Position numbers and translations under genes: made by a program
From: Flavobacterium ovatum
GTDB lineage: Bacteria > Bacteroidota > Bacteroidia > Flavobacteriales > Flavobacteriaceae
NCBI RefSeq assembly: GCF_040703125.1
Contig: NZ_CP160035.1
Span: 1,736,001-1,800,000 of the forward strand
Direction: 5' to 3'
DNA length: 64,000 nt
In this document: in pieces, positions 25,848-33,978 of the stretch
Numbering within the stretch: the first letter of the stretch is position 1
How the letters are laid out: every line of letters begins with the position of its first letter
Notes under the pieces: generated by a model
The model's database searches: none
The model's input: the letters and a program-made list of their open reading frames with translations, nothing else
What the model was told of the DNA's origin: nothing

Positions 25848-26903
25848 ATGAGATACAATCGTCAAATCATCCTTCCTGAAATAGGGGAAATAGGGCAGCA
25901 AAAATTAGCTGAGGCTCGTGTCTTGGTGATTGGTGCGGGTGGTTTGGGATGTCCGGTTTTACAAAATTTGGCTGCGGCAGGTGTTGGTTTTATTGGAATT
26001 GTTGATGGTGATATTATCGAAGAGACTAATTTACACCGTCAATTGTTGTATAATTTAAGTCATTGTGGTAAAAGCAAAGCGGAAACCGCCGCGCAAGTGA
26101 TTACTCAAATGAATCCGGATGTTACTGTTACTGTTTACAATCAATTTTTTAATCGAAAGAATGCATTCGAGATTGTAAGTGATTACCAAATCATAGTGGA
26201 TTGTACCGATACGATTGCAGTACGTTACTTGATTAATGACGTGGCGGTCTATAAAAAAATCCCGGTTGTCTACGCATCAATTTATCGATTTGAAGGACAA
26301 GTTTCGGTTTTTAATTATCAAAATGGTCCGAGTTACCGCTGTTTGTTTCCCGGAAAAGAAGGTTTTGAGCAAACGCCAAATTGTGAAACAATGGGTGTTT
26401 TGGGAGTTTTACCAAATACATTAGGTGCTTTTCAAGCAACCGAAGTACTAAAAATGATTTTAGGAGTTGGCGAAGTTTTGTCAGGAAAACTGATGATTTA
26501 TGATGCTTTGAATTTTCAAACGCAGATTATCACTTTCGCTAAAAACCCAAAGGCTATTGAAAAAAGCGTCATCAACGGAAGTTTGCTTTTTAACCAAAAA
26601 CAAATTGTGGAAGGACTAAATGCAGTAGCTTTTTTTGAGAAAATAAATCAAGAAAAAGTAATGGTAATAGACGTTCGTAAACTGAATGAAAAACTCACAT
26701 TTATAGAAAATAACGTTATTCAAGTACCGCTAGAAAATTTAGAAACATACAGTCAAAGTATTGACAATAATATAGAAATTGTGTTGTTTTGCAACTCGGG
26801 ACAAAGAAGCTTATTAGGCTTGAATTATTTAAAAAAACAAGGATTTGAATCGGTTTTTCATTTGGAAAAAGGGATTCAGTCGTTAGAAAAAAATAAAGAA
26901 TAA
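25848..26903 (+). CDS. moeB: MoeB/ThiF-type adenylyltransferase with rhodanese domain
   Basis: 351 residues. An E1-like domain (~1-235) has the ATP loop GAGGLGCPVLQNLAAAGVG, DGDIIEETNLHRQLLY and DCTDTIAVRYLIND. A C-terminal rhodanese domain (~255-351) has its Cys in VLFCNSGQRS. It should adenylylate MoaD and supply sulfur from the rhodanese Cys. Three of the four Cys of the usual MoeB zinc site are missing: PCYRC reads SYRC, and the later CxxC is replaced by NPKAIEK. The conserved Cys in PNCETMGVLG is kept. It lies 6 bp before moaE. Confidence 0.92.
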   Translation: MRYNRQIILPEIGEIGQQKLAEARVLVIGAGGLGCPVLQNLAAAGVGFIGIVDGDIIEETNLHRQLLYNLSHCGKSKAETAAQVITQMNPDVTVTVYNQFFNRKNAFEIVSDYQIIVDCTDTIAVRYLINDVAVYKKIPVVYASIYRFEGQVSVFNYQNGPSYRCLFPGKEGFEQTPNCETMGVLGVLPNTLGAFQATEVLKMILGVGEVLSGKLMIYDALNFQTQIITFAKNPKAIEKSVINGSLLFNQKQIVEGLNAVAFFEKINQEKVMVIDVRKLNEKLTFIENNVIQVPLENLETYSQSIDNNIEIVLFCNSGQRSLLGLNYLKKQGFESVFHLEKGIQSLEKNKE

Positions 26904-26909
26904 AAAATT

Positions 26910-27356
26910 ATGGCAGCAGACAAACCAAAGAAAAGCTCCTTCATTCAAGGTCAAATCACATCGGACTTTATAGGGAATTCGATAGCGAAACATCAAACCA
27001 AAACGTCAATAGGCGCACACAACATTTTTTTAGGACAAGTTCGTGCCGATGTTATTGATGGTAAAACTGTTGCAGCGATTGAGTACACCGCTTATGAAGA
27101 AATGGCGGAGCAATCTTTTTACGAAATAAGAGAAACGGCTTTCGCCAAATATGACTTGACTTGCATGCACATTTACCACAGTTTGGGGACTGTAAAAGCG
27201 GGCGAAATCTGTTTGTTCGTTTTTGTTTCGGCTCCAAGACGAAAAGTGGTTTATGAAGCTTTGGAATTTTTGGTGGAAGAAATTAAAAGGAGTGTCGCTA
27301 TTTTCGGGAAAGAAGTTTTTGAAGATGAGAGTTATAGTTGGAAGGAAAACAAGTAA
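26910..27356 (+). CDS. moaE: Molybdopterin synthase catalytic subunit MoaE
   Basis: 148 residues. Motifs are GAHNIFLGQVRADVIDGKTV, LEYTAYE-like IEYTAYEEMAE, IYHSLGTVKAGEICLFVFVS and RRKVVYEALEFLVEEIKRSV with the expected late lysines (FGKEVFED). It forms the heterotetramer with MoaD that converts cPMP to molybdopterin. The N-terminus is about ten residues longer than usual. It is followed by a repeat-rich 180-bp gap before the moaCB gene. Confidence 0.94.
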   Translation: MAADKPKKSSFIQGQITSDFIGNSIAKHQTKTSIGAHNIFLGQVRADVIDGKTVAAIEYTAYEEMAEQSFYEIRETAFAKYDLTCMHIYHSLGTVKAGEICLFVFVSAPRRKVVYEALEFLVEEIKRSVAIFGKEVFEDESYSWKENK

Positions 27357-27357
27357 G

Positions 27358-27411
27358 GAGGTTAGGGGGTAAAGGTTAGAGGTTAAAAAAGAGGTTAGAA
27401 GTTATCCGTTA
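27358..27411 (+). repeat. Degenerate 7-bp tandem array after moaE
   Basis: Heptamers GAGGTTA, GGGGGTA, AAGGTTA, GAGGTTA, then five A, then GAGGTTA, GAAGTTA, TCCGTTA, all keeping GTTA in register. It starts 2 bp after the moaE stop. Further GAGGTTAGAGG copies are at ~27438. Confidence 0.65.
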
Positions 27412-27501
27412 AGAAAGAATACAGAGACTAGAATAAAGAGGTTAGAGGAAAGATATTAGAGTATCGAAAATAGAATAGAAAGAATTATTTTTACAACTAC
27501 A

Positions 27502-27536
27502 CTAAAAGCCAAGAGCCAATAGCTAAAAGCAACAAA
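27502..27536 (+). repeat. 7-bp tandem array (CYAAAAG type) before moaCB
   Basis: Units CTAAAAG, CCAAGAG, CCAATAG, CTAAAAG, CAACAAA run up to one base before the ATG at 27538. An array of the same unit precedes folD at 51528. Confidence 0.65.
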
Positions 27537-27537
27537 A

Positions 27538-28452
27538 ATGGTAGACATTACACATAAAATTATAACCCAACGCACGGCTACGGCTCAGGCGGTTGTGAAA
27601 GTTGGCGTAAAAGCCACGATGGAAGCGATTCTAAATAAATCCGTTCCCAAGGGCGATGTCCTTGAAGTAGCACGAACTGCGGGACTTTTTGCGGTGAAAA
27701 ACACGTCGAATTCGATTCCGGATTGTCACCCTATGCCGATTGAGTTTACGGGAATTGAATATGAATTTATGGAAGATTCTATTTTGATAAAAGTAACCGT
27801 GAAGGCAATTTACAGAACAGGTGTTGAGGTGGAAGCCATGCACGGCGCTTCGATTGTGGCTTTGACGATGTATGATATGTTGAAACCGATTGACAAACAG
27901 GTGGAGATTTCGAGCATTAAATTGTTGCACAAAAAAGGAGGGAAGTCGGATTTTGGAAAAAACGATGTACCTGATTTAGGAGTTTCGGTAATTGTATGTT
28001 CGGATAGCGTTTCGAGCGGTAAAAAAGAGGATAGAGCTGGAAAAGTAATTTCAGAAAAAGTAAAAAGCCTAGGTTTAAGAGTGGCTAAATATACAGTGAT
28101 TCCAGATGAAATTTTGGATATTCAAGCGACAATAACCGATTTATGCGAAAGCAAGATTGACTTAATTATATTGACTGGCGGTACAGGATTGTCCAACCGT
28201 GATGTCACTCCCGAAGCGGTGATTCCGATGCTAGACCGTCGTATTCCAGGGATTGAAGAAGCGATTCGTGCCTATGGTCAGGACCGTACGCCTTATGCGA
28301 TGTTATCACGCTCGGTGGTTGGTTTTAAAGGCAATACGTTGATTATGGCGTTGCCAGGTTCAACCGCTGGAGCGAGTGAGTCTATGGACGCTGTGTTTCC
28401 TTCGATTTTACATTTATTTAAGATACTTAACGGATTCAATCATGGTGCCTAA
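27538..28452 (+). CDS. moaCB: Bifunctional MoaC-MoaB (Mog) fusion
   Basis: 304 residues. Residues ~1-145 are MoaC (MVDITHKIITQRTATAQAVV, VARTAGLFAVKNTSNSIPDC, VEVEAMHGASIVALTMYDML, KKGGKSDF). Residues ~152-304 are a MoaB/MogA domain (GVSVIVCSDSVSSGKKEDRA, LTGGTGLSNRDVTPEA, LPGSTAGASESM). MoaC completes cPMP synthesis and MoaB adenylylates molybdopterin for MoeA. The fusion joins an early and a late step. Its 3' end overlaps moaA by 11 bp. Confidence 0.95.
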   Translation: MVDITHKIITQRTATAQAVVKVGVKATMEAILNKSVPKGDVLEVARTAGLFAVKNTSNSIPDCHPMPIEFTGIEYEFMEDSILIKVTVKAIYRTGVEVEAMHGASIVALTMYDMLKPIDKQVEISSIKLLHKKGGKSDFGKNDVPDLGVSVIVCSDSVSSGKKEDRAGKVISEKVKSLGLRVAKYTVIPDEILDIQATITDLCESKIDLIILTGGTGLSNRDVTPEAVIPMLDRRIPGIEEAIRAYGQDRTPYAMLSRSVVGFKGNTLIMALPGSTAGASESMDAVFPSILHLFKILNGFNHGA

Positions 28453-29446
28453 CAAATTCATGCAGGACACGCACGGTCGCGAGCACAACTACTTGCGCAT
28501 TTCAATTACAGAACATTGTAATTTGAGGTGTACGTATTGTATGCCTGCTGAAGGGATTTCGTTGACGCCAAAACCACACTTGATGACGGCAGACGAGATT
28601 GTGACCATTGCACAAACGTTTGTCAATTTGGGTGTAACCAAAATTAGGTTGACAGGTGGCGAGCCATTGGTTAGGAAAGATGCCAAAGATGTTATTGCTC
28701 GTTTGGGGAAATTGGGTGTTGAATTGACTATAACCACTAACGGAATTCTAGTTCACGATTTTATTGGTACCTTCAAAGAGGCTGGAATTACGGGACTGAA
28801 TGTGAGTATTGATAGTTTGGTAAAAGAGAAGTTTAACCTGATCACGCGTCGGAATTATTTCGACCAGTTTTGGAAGAATCTAAATTTGCTAGATGAACAA
28901 AATTTTAAATTGAGACTGAATGTCGTGGTCATGAAAGGATTTAACGATAACGAAATTTTAGATTTTATCGAATTAACCAAAGACCGAAATATCATGATTC
29001 GGTTTATCGAATTCATGCCTTTTGATGGGAATAAATGGAATAAAGACAAATTGGTTTCTTATGCCGAAATCATGAATCAAACCAATGATAAATATGGAAT
29101 AACCAAGGTCGAAAGGTTGGTTGATAAACCCAACGACACAGCCAAAAATCATAAAATTTCGGGTTATAAAGGAAGTTTTTCGGTGATTAGTTCGGTAACG
29201 AATCCTTTTTGTAGTACGTGCAACCGCATCAGGTTAACGGCAGACGGAAAATTAAAAAATTGTTTGTTTTCGAATACTGAAACTTCGCTGCTCGAAACCT
29301 TGAGAGCAGGAGATTCTATAGAACCTTTGATTGCTCAAAACATAAAATCCAAACATGCCATGCGTGGTGGGATGGATGATGATGCCAAATTTCAAAACCC
29401 AGATTTGTTTTCGAAAAATAGAAGTATGATTAAAATTGGGGGATAA
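28442..29446 (+). CDS. moaA: GTP 3',8-cyclase MoaA
   Basis: 334 residues from the ATG at 28442; the longer frame from 28376 lies inside moaCB. The radical-SAM motif CNLRCTYC is at ~26-33, GGEP lies in LTGGEPLVRKDAKDVI, the second cluster is in NPFCSTCNRIRL plus LKNCLFS, and the C-terminal GG (MIKIGG) is present. It performs the first step of Moco synthesis from GTP. Downstream lies a terminator now split by an IS element. Confidence 0.97.
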   Translation: MVPNKFMQDTHGREHNYLRISITEHCNLRCTYCMPAEGISLTPKPHLMTADEIVTIAQTFVNLGVTKIRLTGGEPLVRKDAKDVIARLGKLGVELTITTNGILVHDFIGTFKEAGITGLNVSIDSLVKEKFNLITRRNYFDQFWKNLNLLDEQNFKLRLNVVVMKGFNDNEILDFIELTKDRNIMIRFIEFMPFDGNKWNKDKLVSYAEIMNQTNDKYGITKVERLVDKPNDTAKNHKISGYKGSFSVISSVTNPFCSTCNRIRLTADGKLKNCLFSNTETSLLETLRAGDSIEPLIAQNIKSKHAMRGGMDDDAKFQNPDLFSKNRSMIKIGG

Positions 29447-29576
29447 AATCAAGTCACACGAATTTCACGAATTTACACAAATCAGGACATGATTTAATTA
29501 CTCGAATACCAAAAGAACGATGAACAATTAGTGCAATTCGTGTCTGACCTGAAATCAGTTGTTGTGCACTGGCTAA

Positions 29577-29600
29577 AACAAAAAAGGAAGCACGTGATTG
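29577..29600 (+). terminator. Left half of a terminator split by the IS element
   Basis: The arm AAAAAAGGAAGCAC pairs with GTACTTCCTTTTTT just beyond the right end of the IS (31359-31373). Without the element and one copy of the duplicated target, the site would be an intact A-run/stem/loop/T-run terminator shared by moaA (+) and the TonB receptor gene (-). Confidence 0.6.
29593..29600. repeat. Target-site duplication, left copy (CGTGATTG)
   Basis: CGTGATTG at 29593-29600 is repeated exactly at 31353-31360, directly outside both terminal inverted repeats. If the terminal repeat begins one base further out, the duplication would be 6 bp (GTGATT). Confidence 0.75.
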
Positions 29601-29652
29601 GAGGGCACTGAAAAACCTCGCTTATTTCGATTTGTGTTATTTTTCAAAGATT

Positions 29653-29699
29653 AAAAAAACGCTTATAACAGGATTTCAAACATCCGTTATAAGCGTTTT
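29653..29699 (-). terminator. Terminator of the IS transposase gene
   Basis: AAAACGCTTATAAC (29656-29669) pairs with GTTATAAGCGTTTT (29686-29699). On the minus strand a 7-T run follows. It also shields the transposase from antisense transcription coming from moaA. Confidence 0.8.
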
Positions 29700-29793
29700 A
29701 AATTTTACAACTGTTTTTATTTTAGATTTTAGGAGTCTATTTTTTGGCTTAAAATGAGTGTATTTTAGACAATACGCAAGTAGAACGCATTTC

Positions 29794-31242
29794 CTACATT
29801 AGTTTTATGATTCTTTTTAAATTTACTGTAAAAATAGCCATTGCTCCTTGCATTTGCATATTGTTTATGCCATAAGATATCGCTCTGTCAAAACCATGTG
29901 CATTTTTTAACTCACTATTCTTCGCTTCTATTTTGTATCGGTGCTTTGCTTTTTCTTTGTAATAGTCTGTTTCTTGAAAGGATATTTGCTCTTGATGTAA
30001 ATCTGATTTTATGGATACCGAATATGTTTTTGTTTTTGCTCCCTCTTTATAACAGCCTTCTGTTAAAGGACATGATTTACATTTTTCAACATCAAAATAG
30101 TAAGTGTCGACTTGATTTTCCCCGATATCTTTGGTTCCACCTCGTGCTTTTCGTATTGCCATATGACCCGCAGGACATACAAACCTATCGGCATCTTTAT
30201 TGTAATCAAATTTATCCTCGTCTTTTCTAAATCCTTGTGTTATGGATGGGTTTAGTCTGGCCACTACTTTAATATTTTGCTCACTTGTGATTTTAAGATT
30301 TTCTTTCCCCGAATAGGCACCATCGCCAATAATAGTATCTACCTCAATTCCATTTTCTTGACTAATTTCTAAGAGTTTTGGCAACTCCGGTCCATCTCCT
30401 TTTTCTCCCGATGTTACTACGGCTGCTGTTATGATGCGCTCTTCGGTCATAGCTAAATGAGTCTTGTAGCCAAAGAAAGAACTCTCGGCAGATTTATGCC
30501 CAGTTTTGGCATCGGTATCTTTTGATAAAATTAAATTTTCTTGTGTATCTTCGATGGTTTCTTTTAGCAAGTTGAGTTTTTCTTTTACGGCCGGTATCAA
30601 ACTCACCGAAGGATCTTCTTCTAGTCTTTTCTCTAACTCTTTGCTATAAGCCAACTCCTTTTCTAAATCATTCTCGTTGTTCTTCTCTGGCATACGTTCT
30701 TTCCATTGTTCATCAAATGAATAAACCACTTTACGAAGTTGTTTGGAATGTTCTCTCAGTACGTCTATAGCTAAAAATGGATTTGACCTTGATAAAGTAT
30801 GTGTGGCATCAACTATTATAGATTTAGAACGAATAACACCTTTTTCAATGGCTAAGGCTACCGTTTTGTTAATCAATAAATTCAATAAATCGGTGTCTTT
30901 TAAGCGGAGTTTTCTAAATTTTGTCAATGAACTTGGGTTGATAACATCGGCTTCGGGTGTCATATCCAAAAAATATTTAAAGGACATGTCAAAACGAGAG
31001 CGATCAACAACATCAACATCCGAGACCGTATAAATCGTTTTCAAAAGTAGATATTTGAACATACGAATAGGACTTTCTGCCATACGACCATTATTTACAC
31101 AATAGGTATGTATAAGTTCATCGGTGATAAATGAAAAATCAATTAATTCATTGATTTTTCGAAGAAGATTATCTTTAGGAATGATTAAATCATATAACGA
31201 GGAATGCTCGCTGAACTGAATTTGTTGTTGCTGAACTAACAT
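29794..31242 (-). CDS. IS1182-family transposase
   Basis: 482 residues, intact. The N-terminal DUF772-like region (~40-120, FKYLLLKTIYTVSDVDVVDR) is followed by a DDE domain split by a coiled insertion: IIVDATHTL (first D), IIGDGAYSGKENL (second D) and the C-terminal YKIEAKNSELKNAHGFDRA (E). A CPAGH...CKSCPLTEGC zinc-like segment lies before the last motif. The start MLVQQQQIQFSEHSSL is at 31242. It catalyses cut-and-paste movement of the element. Confidence 0.93.
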   Translation of the reverse strand: MLVQQQQIQFSEHSSLYDLIIPKDNLLRKINELIDFSFITDELIHTYCVNNGRMAESPIRMFKYLLLKTIYTVSDVDVVDRSRFDMSFKYFLDMTPEADVINPSSLTKFRKLRLKDTDLLNLLINKTVALAIEKGVIRSKSIIVDATHTLSRSNPFLAIDVLREHSKQLRKVVYSFDEQWKERMPEKNNENDLEKELAYSKELEKRLEEDPSVSLIPAVKEKLNLLKETIEDTQENLILSKDTDAKTGHKSAESSFFGYKTHLAMTEERIITAAVVTSGEKGDGPELPKLLEISQENGIEVDTIIGDGAYSGKENLKITSEQNIKVVARLNPSITQGFRKDEDKFDYNKDADRFVCPAGHMAIRKARGGTKDIGENQVDTYYFDVEKCKSCPLTEGCYKEGAKTKTYSVSIKSDLHQEQISFQETDYYKEKAKHRYKIEAKNSELKNAHGFDRAISYGINNMQMQGAMAIFTVNLKRIIKLM

Positions 31243-31283
31243 CTAAAAAGCCTTATAATTACAGTTAAATATAACCAAAAAGA

Positions 31284-31310
31284 AGCAGTAAATAAAATTT
31301 TACTGCTCCT
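31284..31310. terminator. Hairpin at the IS right end, likely inbound terminator
   Basis: AGCAGTAAA (31284-31292) pairs with TTTACTGCT (31299-31307), with T-rich runs on either strand. It lies upstream of the transposase start, where it can stop transcripts entering from outside. Confidence 0.6.
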
Positions 31311-31352
31311 TTTTTATGCTGATTTTTTGTAAATGACTTTTTCAGTGCCCTC

Positions 31353-31373
31353 CGTGATTGTACTTCCTTTTTT
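31353..31373. repeat. Right target-site copy and right half of split terminator
   Basis: CGTGATTG (31353-31360) repeats the left copy. It leads into TACTTCCTTTTTT, the descending arm and T run of the interrupted terminator. Confidence 0.7.
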
Positions 31374-31391
31374 GTTAGTTTAAAAGTGGAA

Positions 31392-33563
31392 TTACAATTT
31401 AATCTTCAAACCACCATTCACTACAAAACCATCCACAGGAGCATAAATGTCCCTGAAAGTGGGATTAGTAATGGTTCCTGAATAAATGTTGTCAAACTTA
31501 GTTTGGCGAGTATCAGTTATATTTTCGAAATTGATAAAAATGGAGAAATGTTCCCAAAGTTTTTCAATCATAAATCCGCCTAGCCAATACTGCTTACCAG
31601 TTGATCCATCGTTAAGTTTTTGTGGACTAAAATAATACGCTTCCAAACCAATTTTCAGTTTATCTTCAATTTCATACATCAAAACATTGTTGAGACGGTG
31701 TTTGGCAACCAATGGAAAAGTAGTGGTATTGCCATTGTAATGTTCATTTACGTCTGCTAAAGTGTATCCGATAAAAAGTTTAAAATCTTGGTAAGATAGT
31801 TTGATATTAGTTTCAATTCCTTTGGTGTCAATATTTCCGTCTGGTTGTTGAAATTCATAATTGTTATCACTATTTTGTACTAAAACTAAAGGCTTGTTGA
31901 CCTTGGTATAGAAAAACAAACTGTTGATACTTAATGACAATTGGTCGGTAAGATGCGTTTTGTAGTTTAAATCAAAATTCCCTCCAATTGATTTTTCCGC
32001 TTCGGTGGTGTTGGTTGCAATGGGTAATACATTTTGAAACTGAATCCTTTCTGCATCTTCGGTAAATACGGTTGGTGTTTTGTATCCTAATCCTCCACCA
32101 ATTCGAGCACTCAGTTTTGGGCTAATGGTGTACAAAGCTGATATTCGAGGCAATAGAAAAACCCCATATTCATTTTGGTAATCCAAACGTAATCCTGTTT
32201 CTAGAGCGATATTTTCTTTAGGGTTCCAAGTGTTTTGAACAAAAGCTCCAATAGTAGTATGTTTGTAATCCACTGCATTTGTCGAGGCTATTTTCTCTTG
32301 TGTAAATTGGTCAGTCCAAAGATTTAGTCCACCAATCCATTCCGTTTTATCAGTGTTTACGTTATAATTGGCTTCAACAAATGAGGAGAACTGTTTACCT
32401 GAAAATTCATAATTGGGAACGGTAATATTACGGTCATAGAAACTAAAACTATTTTTGAACGTGAATTTAGTTTGCTCATCAATTATTCGATCAAAACCCA
32501 ATTGGGTACTAAATCGGTTGGTTTTGTTCTCTTCAAAATACGAATGGTTTGCGTCTCCATTTCCTTTAATATATTCTATATCACCACCAATTCGGTTTTC
32601 TATGACATTGTTAAAACCTAAATGTAAAGTTGTCTTTTCATTGAAATACAAATACAATTTGGGGTTGATCGTAAAGCGGTTAAACTTTGGTATTGCTGTT
32701 AATCCAATGTCAGCTGGATCATATGCCGTTCCGTGGTTATAAGAAGCAAATACGGTCGTACCTACTTTGTTAAATTTCTGCGAATAAAAACCGCTGACAT
32801 CCAATCCCAATGCTGAAGTCCCGTTCAGGATAAAGTTTAATTCCCTTTCTTCCTGTGGCGTTTTCGAAACTAAATTTACTAATCCTGCAATCGCTCCTCC
32901 ACCATAAAGCGTTGACGATGCACCTTTGATCACTTCGACTTGTTTTAAATCTAAAGGGGCAATTTGCATCAAGCTTAAACCGCCAGAAAACCCAGAATAC
33001 AAAGGGAAACCGTCTCGAATAATTTGCGTGTATTTACCATCTAATCCTTGTATTCGAATCGAGGAGTTGTAACTCGTTGCCGAAGTTTGTTGGGTTTGAA
33101 TTCCTGTACTTTCGTTAAGCAACATTCTAATGTCGCCAGGTTTCATATTGCCTTTTTCGTCTAATTCTTCGCCTGCAATCGTTTCTACTCGGGTAGGAAT
33201 ATTGGAAATGGTGCGACTACTACGCGTACTTGTAATAACGACGTCGTCTAATTCTTCGCCTTCACTTTCGAGAAATACGGCTACGATAGCGTCGGAATTC
33301 AAAGGAAAAGTTAGTTGTTTCGTCTTGGGTTCATAACCAACAAATGTAAATAGAATGGTTTGTTGCCCGTCAGGAATATTTTTGATTTCGATGTTTCCAT
33401 TTCCATCTGTGATTCCACCTAGGTTGGTGTTTTGAATAACGGCTGTTACACCAATTAGGATTTGATTGGTTTCACTATTTTTTAGAATAGCTTTGAAGTT
33501 ATTCTGCGCAAATAAAACTGTAAAGTTGCCTAAAGCAACCAACAGCAAGATAAAATTTTTCAT
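31392..33563 (-). CDS. TonB-dependent receptor
   Basis: 723 residues from ATG 33563; the frame extends to a TTG at 33608 but MKNFILLLVALGNFTVLFAQ is a clear signal peptide. A carboxypeptidase-like domain (~22-105) precedes a TonB-box region (EELDDVVITSTRSSRTISN) and a plug (~125-235, GIQTQQTSATSYNSSIRIQG, KQVEVIKGASSTLYGGGAIA). The barrel ends KGLKIKL-like (VNGGLKIKL). It imports a ligand across the outer membrane using TonB energy. The DUF6660 gene 88 bp upstream suggests a metal-related role (inference). Confidence 0.93.
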   Translation of the reverse strand: MKNFILLLVALGNFTVLFAQNNFKAILKNSETNQILIGVTAVIQNTNLGGITDGNGNIEIKNIPDGQQTILFTFVGYEPKTKQLTFPLNSDAIVAVFLESEGEELDDVVITSTRSSRTISNIPTRVETIAGEELDEKGNMKPGDIRMLLNESTGIQTQQTSATSYNSSIRIQGLDGKYTQIIRDGFPLYSGFSGGLSLMQIAPLDLKQVEVIKGASSTLYGGGAIAGLVNLVSKTPQEERELNFILNGTSALGLDVSGFYSQKFNKVGTTVFASYNHGTAYDPADIGLTAIPKFNRFTINPKLYLYFNEKTTLHLGFNNVIENRIGGDIEYIKGNGDANHSYFEENKTNRFSTQLGFDRIIDEQTKFTFKNSFSFYDRNITVPNYEFSGKQFSSFVEANYNVNTDKTEWIGGLNLWTDQFTQEKIASTNAVDYKHTTIGAFVQNTWNPKENIALETGLRLDYQNEYGVFLLPRISALYTISPKLSARIGGGLGYKTPTVFTEDAERIQFQNVLPIATNTTEAEKSIGGNFDLNYKTHLTDQLSLSINSLFFYTKVNKPLVLVQNSDNNYEFQQPDGNIDTKGIETNIKLSYQDFKLFIGYTLADVNEHYNGNTTTFPLVAKHRLNNVLMYEIEDKLKIGLEAYYFSPQKLNDGSTGKQYWLGGFMIEKLWEHFSIFINFENITDTRQTKFDNIYSGTITNPTFRDIYAPVDGFVVNGGLKIKL

Positions 33564-33651
33564 TATCGAATGTTTAGTTAATGTCTTGTAAATAAGTAGT
33601 GAAGGCAATAATCACCTCCAGAAAATAAATAGTGCGAAAGCACAAAAAGTG

Positions 33652-33966
33652 TTAACTGATTTTTGGGGGTTGCCAAATGGCGTGTTTGAATTGAGATTGA
33701 AGCTCTGGAATGTAGGTAGAAACTAAATTGGTTTCTATAAATACAAAACTGTTATCGGGAACCGAAAAGGTATAACTTGGGAAAGTAAAACCAACACAAC
33801 TGCCACAGCTAAAGAATGGACAACAGCTACCTTCACAGCTGTCATTGTGATGATTTTTGCCGTTTTGAGTTTGCGAAACTTCATCTTCACAATTATCTTC
33901 ACCGCAACATCCTTGACTAGAAATTGCCAAAATGAAGATAGATAGTATGATGTATAATATTTTCAC
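33652..33966 (-). CDS. DUF6660-type Cys/His-rich small exported protein
   Basis: 104 residues from a GTG at 33966. The N-terminus is hydrophobic (ILYIILSIFILAISSQGCC) and may be a signal or lipoprotein peptide. The middle is Cys/His-rich (CCGEDNCEDE, NHHNDSCEGSCCPFFSCGSC), and the C-terminus ends IWQPPKIS, a hallmark of the DUF6660 family that often accompanies TonB receptors. The Cys/His cluster suggests metal binding. The -7 element TACCTTTG ends only 4 nt before the GTG, so the mRNA may be leaderless. Confidence 0.78.
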   Translation of the reverse strand: MKILYIILSIFILAISSQGCCGEDNCEDEVSQTQNGKNHHNDSCEGSCCPFFSCGSCVGFTFPSYTFSVPDNSFVFIETNLVSTYIPELQSQFKHAIWQPPKIS

Positions 33967-33970
33967 AATG

Positions 33971-33978
33971 CAAAGGTA
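33971..33978 (-). promoter_or_regulatory. Candidate -7 element for DUF6660-receptor unit
   Basis: Reads TACCTTTG on the minus strand, 4 nt before the GTG at 33966. Confidence 0.6.

Larger units (their letters stand above)
29601..31352 (-). mobile_element. IS1182-family insertion sequence, complete
   Basis: 1752 bp. Terminal inverted repeats are GAGGGCACTGAAAAA (29601-29615) and its exact complement at 31338-31352. It holds one transposase gene on the minus strand. An 8-bp duplication flanks it, so insertion is recent enough to keep both copies. Hairpins sit at both inner ends (29653-29699 and 31284-31307). The ORF is intact, so it may still be active. Confidence 0.88.

Noticed and set aside
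28376..28441. Longer N-terminus for MoaA
   Set aside because: It would lie inside the moaCB coding end; homologues start at the ATG 28442.
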